A stretch of 11,249 bases of DNA from Alistipes sp. (GTDB lineage Bacteria; Bacteroidota; Bacteroidia; Bacteroidales; Rikenellaceae): positions 1 through 11,249 of the forward strand of contig JAFOCZ010000127.1 in the NCBI GenBank assembly GCA_017380955.1. The letters are read 5' to 3'. Shown in pieces: positions 7,440 to 11,249 of this stretch; position 1 is the stretch's first letter; each line of letters begins with the position of its first letter. The notes under the pieces are model-generated. The model did no database searches, was not told the DNA's origin, and saw only the letters and a list, made by a program, of their open reading frames with translations. A program made the translations under genes and the position numbers.

Positions 7440-8684
7440 ATGAACGTATTAGTTATCGGATCTGGTGGTCGTGAGCACGCTATCGTAGAGGCGTTGTCGC
7501 GCTCACCAAAGGCCCCAAAGATATATGCAGCGCCAGGTAATGCTGGTATCGCACAACTTGCTGAGTGTGTTGCGATTAAGGATACCGAGGTGCAGAAACT
7601 CTTGGAGTTTGCAAAGGCAAATAACGTAGAACTTACCGTAGTAGGTCCTGAGGCGTCGCTCGCAGCAGGTGTTGTGGATGCTTTCCGTGCTGAGGGTCTC
7701 AAGATTTTCGGTCCTACGAAGGCTGCAGCAGAGATTGAGGCGAGCAAGGATTTTGCTAAGCGTCTTATGAAGAAGTACGACGTGCCTACAGCCGACTACG
7801 CTACATTCACCTCTTATGACGAGGCGTTGGAGTATGTTCGCAAGGGCTCATTGCCAACAGTGTTGAAGTACGACGGCTTGGCAGCAGGTAAGGGTGTTGT
7901 AATTGCCACCACTATAGAGGAGGCTGAGGCAACGCTCCGCGATATGCTTCTCGACACCAAGTTTGGCGAGGGTAGAGTAGTTATCGAGGAGTTCCTCACA
8001 GGCGAGGAGTTCTCGTTGATGTGCTTCGTGGCTGGCAACAAGATTTCGGCGATGCCTGTAGCGCAGGATCACAAGCGTGCTTACGACAACGACGAAGGTC
8101 CAAATACCGGTGGTATGGGTGCTTACACCGAGTTGCCATTCGTATCGGCTGAGGACCACGCATATGCTATGGAGAAGATTATGCAGCGTGTGGCAGATGC
8201 TATGGTCGAGGAGGGTGTTCCTTTCACCGGTGTGTTGTATGGTGGTTTGATGAAGACCCCACAGGGTATCAAGGTTATTGAGTTCAACGCACGTTTTGGT
8301 GACCCTGAGACCGAGGTTGTGTTGCCACGCTTGATGAGCGATGCTGTAGATGTGTTTACAGCCGTTGCTGAGAACAACGCTCCAGAGACAGAGTGGAGCA
8401 AGGAGGCTACACTCGGTATTGTGCTTGCGTCGAAGGGCTACCCTGGTGACTATGCTAAGGGTTTTGTGATTCGTGGCACAGAGCGTGTAGAGTCTAAGTT
8501 ATACCATATGGGTACAGCGATGAAGGATGGTGAGTTGGTAACAAATGGTGGTCGCGTGATGTTTGTCGTGGCCTCAGCACCAACACTCCGCGAGGCGCAG
8601 CAGAAGGCGCGCGAGGATATCGCAAAGATCGAGTGTGACAACTTGTTCCACCGTACCGATATTGGTAACAAAGCATTTAAATAA
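7440..8684 (+). CDS. purD: Phosphoribosylamine-glycine ligase (GAR synthetase)
   Basis: PurD joins glycine to phosphoribosylamine with ATP, the second step of the pathway, directly after PurF. Two in-frame ATGs lie six bases apart (7434 and 7440). I chose 7440 because the product then begins MNVLVIGSGGREHA, as family members do; 7434 only adds Met-Thr. The protein is 414 residues, the usual length is 415-430. The ATP-grasp signatures are KYDGLAAGKG at 143-152, NTGGMGAY in the middle, and EFNARFGDPETE with Asn283 and the GDPE core at 287-290, which bind metal-ATP. There is no Shine-Dalgarno, and the leader is A/T-rich. The gene is separated from purH by the copy A palindrome, so it may be expressed at a different level from the upstream genes. 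Confidence 0.96.
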   Translation: MNVLVIGSGGREHAIVEALSRSPKAPKIYAAPGNAGIAQLAECVAIKDTEVQKLLEFAKANNVELTVVGPEASLAAGVVDAFRAEGLKIFGPTKAAAEIEASKDFAKRLMKKYDVPTADYATFTSYDEALEYVRKGSLPTVLKYDGLAAGKGVVIATTIEEAEATLRDMLLDTKFGEGRVVIEEFLTGEEFSLMCFVAGNKISAMPVAQDHKRAYDNDEGPNTGGMGAYTELPFVSAEDHAYAMEKIMQRVADAMVEEGVPFTGVLYGGLMKTPQGIKVIEFNARFGDPETEVVLPRLMSDAVDVFTAVAENNAPETEWSKEATLGIVLASKGYPGDYAKGFVIRGTERVESKLYHMGTAMKDGELVTNGGRVMFVVASAPTLREAQQKAREDIAKIECDNLFHRTDIGNKAFK

Positions 8685-8694
8685 GTAATTGAAT

Positions 8695-9552
8695 ATGAGT
8701 GAAATAATTAATGGTAAAGAGGTTGCAAAGGCGTTGCGTGACTCTTTGGCTGCCGAGGTTGTAGAACTCGGCGCAAAGTATGGTCGTACGCCCAACCTCG
8801 TGGTAATCCTTGTCGGCGAGGACCCCGGTAGCGTGTCATATGTTACGGGTAAGGCCAAGGCGGCAACGGAGGTTGGTATTCGCAACAAAACACTCCGCTA
8901 TCCCGAGACTATCACCGAGGAGGAGTTGTTGGCGATTATCGCAGAACTAAATGGCGATGAGGATATCGACGGTATCCTTGTGCAGTTGCCACTCCCAAAG
9001 CATATCGACGAGCAGAAGGTTATCGACGCTATCGCTGTGGAGAAGGATGTGGATGCTTTCCACCCATCAAACGTGGCAAACCTCTGGCTTAAGAAACCTT
9101 GCACACAGCCTTGTACGCCTAAGGGTATCATCAAACTCCTCAAGGAGACAGGTATGGAGATTGAGGGTAAGGAGGCAGTTGTCGTAGGTCGTAGCAATAT
9201 CGTGGGTCTTCCTGTTGCGAAGTTGCTCCTCGATAACAACGCTACAGTGACCATCGCGCACTCACGCACCCACAACCTCGGCGAGGTGACACGTCGTGCC
9301 GACATCCTTGTTGTGGCTATTGGTCGTGAGCGTCTGGTGACTGCAGATATGATCAAGCCTGGCGCTGTTGTCATCGACGTAGGTGTTAACCGCGACAGCC
9401 GCACCGGCAAACTTTGTGGTGATGTGGACTTCGAGCCATCAAAGGAGGTTGCAGGATACATAACCCCTGTGCCTGGTGGTGTAGGCCCTATGACCATCGC
9501 TTGCTTGATGGAGAATACAGTAGAGAGTTTTAAACGTAAAGTAACAAAATAA
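8695..9552 (+). CDS. folD: Bifunctional methylenetetrahydrofolate dehydrogenase / methenyltetrahydrofolate cyclohydrolase
   Basis: FolD interconverts 5,10-methylene-THF and 10-formyl-THF, the one-carbon donor for PurN and PurH in this same operon. The start at ATG 8695 gives 285 residues beginning MSEIINGKEVAKAL; a TTG two codons earlier is in frame but not needed. Active-site Tyr49 and Lys53 lie in SYVTGKAKA. Further motifs are VQLPLP, the NADP-binding VVVGRSNIVGLP at 162-173, and PVPGGVGPMT at 258-267. All are hallmarks of the FolD family. It begins ten bases after purD and ends 22 bases before purB, so it is clearly part of the operon. Confidence 0.97.
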   Translation: MSEIINGKEVAKALRDSLAAEVVELGAKYGRTPNLVVILVGEDPGSVSYVTGKAKAATEVGIRNKTLRYPETITEEELLAIIAELNGDEDIDGILVQLPLPKHIDEQKVIDAIAVEKDVDAFHPSNVANLWLKKPCTQPCTPKGIIKLLKETGMEIEGKEAVVVGRSNIVGLPVAKLLLDNNATVTIAHSRTHNLGEVTRRADILVVAIGRERLVTADMIKPGAVVIDVGVNRDSRTGKLCGDVDFEPSKEVAGYITPVPGGVGPMTIACLMENTVESFKRKVTK

Positions 9553-9574
9553 TTAACCCAAACCTATCTTTATT

Positions 9575-10870
9575 ATGATTGAGAGATATAGTAGAGAGAT
9601 TATGCGTAAGGTATGGACCGAGCAGAATAAGTTCGACGCCTACCTTCGTGTAGAGATTCTTGCCTCAGAGGCGTGGAGCCAACTTGGTGTAGTGCCAAAG
9701 GAGGATGTAGAGAAGTTGTGGAAGAATGCGTCGTTTGACATCAACCGCATCTATGAGATTGAGCAGCAGACACGCCACGATATCGTAGCCTTCACACGTG
9801 CTGTGAGCGAGACTCTCGGCGAGGAGCGTAAGTGGGTACACTATGGTCTTACAAGTACCGACGTTGTAGACACCGCTAATGGCTACCTCCTCAAGCAGGC
9901 AAACTCTATCCTTTTGGAGGATATCGAGAAGATGCTCGAGGTGTTGCGTAACCGCGCTATCGAGTTCAAGAACACACCTTGCATCGGCCGTACTCACGGT
10001 ATCCACGCCGACATCACAAGTTTCGGTCTCAAGTGGGCATTGTGGTACGAGGAGATGAAGCGTAACCTCACACGTTTCATCGCTGCATCACGCGGCGTAG
10101 AGGTTGGTAAGATCTCAGGTGCTGTGGGTAACTTCGCAAACATCCCTCCATTTATCCAGGACTACGTATGCGAGAAACTTGGCATCGACAGCGCAAACAT
10201 CTCTACACAGGTTATCCAGCGTGACCGCCACGCCTACTATATGGCTACTTTGGCAGTTATCGCATCAAGCATCGAGCAGATGTCTATGGAGATTCGTAAC
10301 CTTCAGCGTACCGAGGTACACGAGGTTGAGGAGTCATTTGGTAAGGGTCAGAAGGGCTCTTCAGCGATGCCTCACAAGCGTAACCCTATCTCTTCGGAGA
10401 ATATGTGTGGTTGCGCACGTGTGATGCGTGGTTATATGGCTGCCTTCTACGAGAATGTTGCCCTCTGGCACGAGCGTGATATCTCACACTCTTCTTCAGA
10501 GCGTATCATCCTCCCAGATGCTACAATGCTTCTCGACTATATGCTCAACCGCTTCCGTGGTATCCTCGAGAATCTCGTAGTATTCAAGGATGTTATGGAG
10601 GAGAATATCTACCGCACACGTAAGGTAATCTTCGCACAGCGTGTTATGAACGCACTCATCGAGCGTGGCTTCTCACGTGAGCAGGCATACGACACCGTTC
10701 AGCCTGTTGCTATGCGTGCTATGAGCGAGCGTGCTGACTACCAGGAACTTCTCGCCGAGACCCCAGCCGTTATGGATGTGCTTTCTCGTGAGGAGTTGGA
10801 TGCTTGCTTCACACTTGAGTATTACCTTAAGAATGTGGACTTCATATTCGATCGCGTAGGCATCGAGTAA
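9575..10870 (+). CDS. purB: Adenylosuccinate lyase
   Basis: PurB removes fumarate from SAICAR (giving AICAR for PurH) and from adenylosuccinate (giving AMP). The protein is 431 residues, like the Bacillus subtilis enzyme, and its key residues fall at the same numbers: His68 (TRHD), His89 (VHYG), His141 (GRTHG), and Lys268 and Glu275 in and after the signature GSSAMPHKRNP (261-271). It therefore belongs to the shorter ~430-residue branch rather than the ~456-residue E. coli branch. It is the last gene of the operon, and the tandem palindromes begin at the base after its stop codon. The ATG is preceded by A/T-rich sequence with no Shine-Dalgarno. Confidence 0.97.
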   Translation: MIERYSREIMRKVWTEQNKFDAYLRVEILASEAWSQLGVVPKEDVEKLWKNASFDINRIYEIEQQTRHDIVAFTRAVSETLGEERKWVHYGLTSTDVVDTANGYLLKQANSILLEDIEKMLEVLRNRAIEFKNTPCIGRTHGIHADITSFGLKWALWYEEMKRNLTRFIAASRGVEVGKISGAVGNFANIPPFIQDYVCEKLGIDSANISTQVIQRDRHAYYMATLAVIASSIEQMSMEIRNLQRTEVHEVEESFGKGQKGSSAMPHKRNPISSENMCGCARVMRGYMAAFYENVALWHERDISHSSSERIILPDATMLLDYMLNRFRGILENLVVFKDVMEENIYRTRKVIFAQRVMNALIERGFSREQAYDTVQPVAMRAMSERADYQELLAETPAVMDVLSREELDACFTLEYYLKNVDFIFDRVGIE

Positions 10871-10996
10871 TTTTTGATGATAAGGCAGCATCTGCGGCCT
10901 ATCCCTAAAAGTAAGCAATCTCGGGCTGTACTTCTTGTACTATCCCGAGGTTGCTTCTTTTGTGATAGACCACATCTACTACCATCTAATCAAAAA
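10871..10996. repeat. 126-bp imperfect palindromic repeat, copy B1, directly after purB
   Basis: The outer arms 10871-10903 and 10964-10996 pair at 24 of 33 positions without gaps. The terminal eight bases TTTTTGAT/ATCAAAAA are perfect. The centre holds a 13-base stem, AAGCAATCTCGGG (10913-10925) with CCCGAGGTTGCTT (10944-10956), with one T-G wobble. Inside it GTAC (10928-10931) faces GTAC (10937-10940) around loop TTCTT. The design and length match copy A, but the core stem sequence differs. The left arm also contains a small local inverted repeat, GATA-GGC-GC around ATCT. There is no coding content. Confidence 0.82.
10913..10961 (+). terminator. Probable intrinsic terminator of the pur operon (core of copy B1)
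   Basis: A strong 13-bp stem lies 43 bases after the purB stop and is followed by CTTTT at 10957-10961. It contains CTCGGG/CCCGAG plus AAGCAA/TTGCTT, with the T-rich run right at its foot. This is the layout of a Rho-independent terminator, though the run is shorter and less pure than the E. coli textbook form. Being the first strong hairpin after the operon's last gene, it is the best candidate for its end. Confidence 0.55.
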
Positions 10997-10997
10997 T

Positions 10998-11124
10998 ACT
11001 TTTCGATTCCATAGGGCATCTTCGACCTCTCAATTAATGCCACCAATGGGACGTACGCTAAGTACTACCCATCGGTGGCATTTTCTTGCCGAGCGTTGTA
11101 TCTGCAGCCTTCTATCGCAAAAGT
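10998..11124. repeat. 127-bp imperfect palindromic repeat, copy B2, one base after copy B1
   Basis: The outer ends ACTTTTCGAT (10998-11007) and ATCGCAAAAGT (11114-11124) pair with one extra base. The middle of the arms is more decayed than in A and B1. The core is the strongest of the three: AATGCCACCAATGGG (11036-11050) with CCCATCGGTGGCATT (11068-11082), 14 of 15 paired. Inside it are GTAC (11053-11056) and GTAC (11062-11065). The centre is near 11059-11061. It shares TTGCCGAGCGTTGTATCT (11086-11103) and a closely similar core (CAATGGG, GTACGC, AGTAC, CCCATCG) with copy A. The 73-codon open frame across B1/B2 is not believable as a gene. Confidence 0.8.
11036..11087 (+). terminator. Second terminator-like hairpin (core of copy B2)
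   Basis: A 15-bp stem with a single A-C mismatch ends in GGTGGCATT and runs directly into TTCTT at 11083-11087. With the B1 core about 120 bases upstream, the operon end would have two terminators in a row. On the opposite strand the stem is followed by AATTGAGAG, a weak T-tract, so it is better as a + strand terminator. Function is inferred from shape only. Confidence 0.5.
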
Positions 11125-11167
11125 TCCTTTCACACATTACTCTGACGAGAAATTAATGTCGTTAACC

Positions 11168-11184
11168 TAAGCGTTGTATCTGCG
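11168..11184 (+). repeat. Fragment of the palindromic repeat family (right-arm tag only)
   Basis: AGCGTTGTATCTGC at 11170-11183 is identical to 11092-11105 in copy B2, and its AGCGTTGTATCT part also occurs in copy A. The expected core hairpin is not seen to its left; only a weak TTAATGTCGTTAA palindrome is present. This looks like a decayed or partial fourth copy about 65 bases downstream of B2. The stretch between (11125-11167) shows nothing I recognise. Confidence 0.5.
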
Positions 11185-11202
11185 GTATAATTTACTTTGT
11201 TT

Positions 11203-11233
11203 TTAGCAATATCTAAATATTTTCGTAACTTTG
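11203..11233 (+). promoter_or_regulatory. Putative Bacteroidetes-type promoter for a gene beyond the right edge
   Basis: TAACTTTG at 11226-11233 matches the -7 element TAnnTTTG used by the primary sigma factor of Bacteroidetes. About 19 bases upstream, TTAG (11203-11206) is a weak match to the -33 TTTG. A better TTTG at 11196-11199 is about seven bases too far away. The A/T-rich context after the repeats, and the position just before the window edge, fit a new transcription unit on the + strand. No start codon for it is visible. Confidence 0.45.
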
Positions 11234-11249
11234 TTCTAAACTAAGTTCC

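Noticed and set aside
8689..8694. TTG start for folD two codons earlier
   Set aside because: The ATG at 8695 gives the normal FolD N-terminus, and TTG adds only Met-Asn with no supporting signal.
10935..11156. 73-codon open frame on the + strand after purB
   Set aside because: It lies across the B1 and B2 palindromes and their shared tag, so its sequence is dictated by the repeats. There is no family resemblance and no initiation signal.
10871..11187. CRISPR array
   Set aside because: The repeats are long, palindromic and diverged, with no short identical repeats separated by unique spacers and no cas gene.

Overview
This window is almost entirely one purine-biosynthesis operon, with all genes on the + strand. 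The order is purL (3' part only), purC, purF, purM, purN, purH, purD, folD, purB. Together they cover nearly the whole de novo route from PRPP to IMP (PurF, PurD, PurN, PurL, PurM, PurC, PurB, PurH), plus the adenylosuccinate-to-AMP step of PurB. FolD makes the 10-formyl-tetrahydrofolate used by PurN and PurH. The PurE/PurK carboxylation step is not here. The start of purL, and any upstream promoter or riboswitch, lies outside the window.

Organism: most likely a member of the Bacteroidales. This is an inference from three things. PurL is the large single-chain type with a fused glutaminase domain. No convincing Shine-Dalgarno sequence sits at the usual distance before the start codons. A TAnnTTTG promoter element of the Bacteroidetes type lies at the right edge. 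I cannot name the genus.

Layout: 1-7267 is purL-C-F-M-N-H, packed with gaps of 3 to 18 bases. A gap of roughly 170 bases (7268-7439) follows and holds a 125-bp imperfect palindrome (copy A). Then 7440-10870 is purD-folD-purB, again tightly packed. The last 379 bases (10871-11249) carry no gene that I believe. They hold two more palindromes of 126 and 127 bp set one base apart (copies B1 and B2), a short fragment of the same family, and a promoter for a gene beyond the window.

The enzymes are ordinary and their catalytic residues are intact. The interesting part is the repeat family. It has three copies of nearly equal length, each with imperfect outer arms and a strong central hairpin capped by a GTAC...GTAC pair. 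The core stem of B1 differs from the other two but still pairs, and an 18-base tag is shared by A and B2 in one arm. The cores followed by T-rich runs look like terminators. Copy A would therefore sit as a possible attenuator inside the operon, and B1/B2 as its end.
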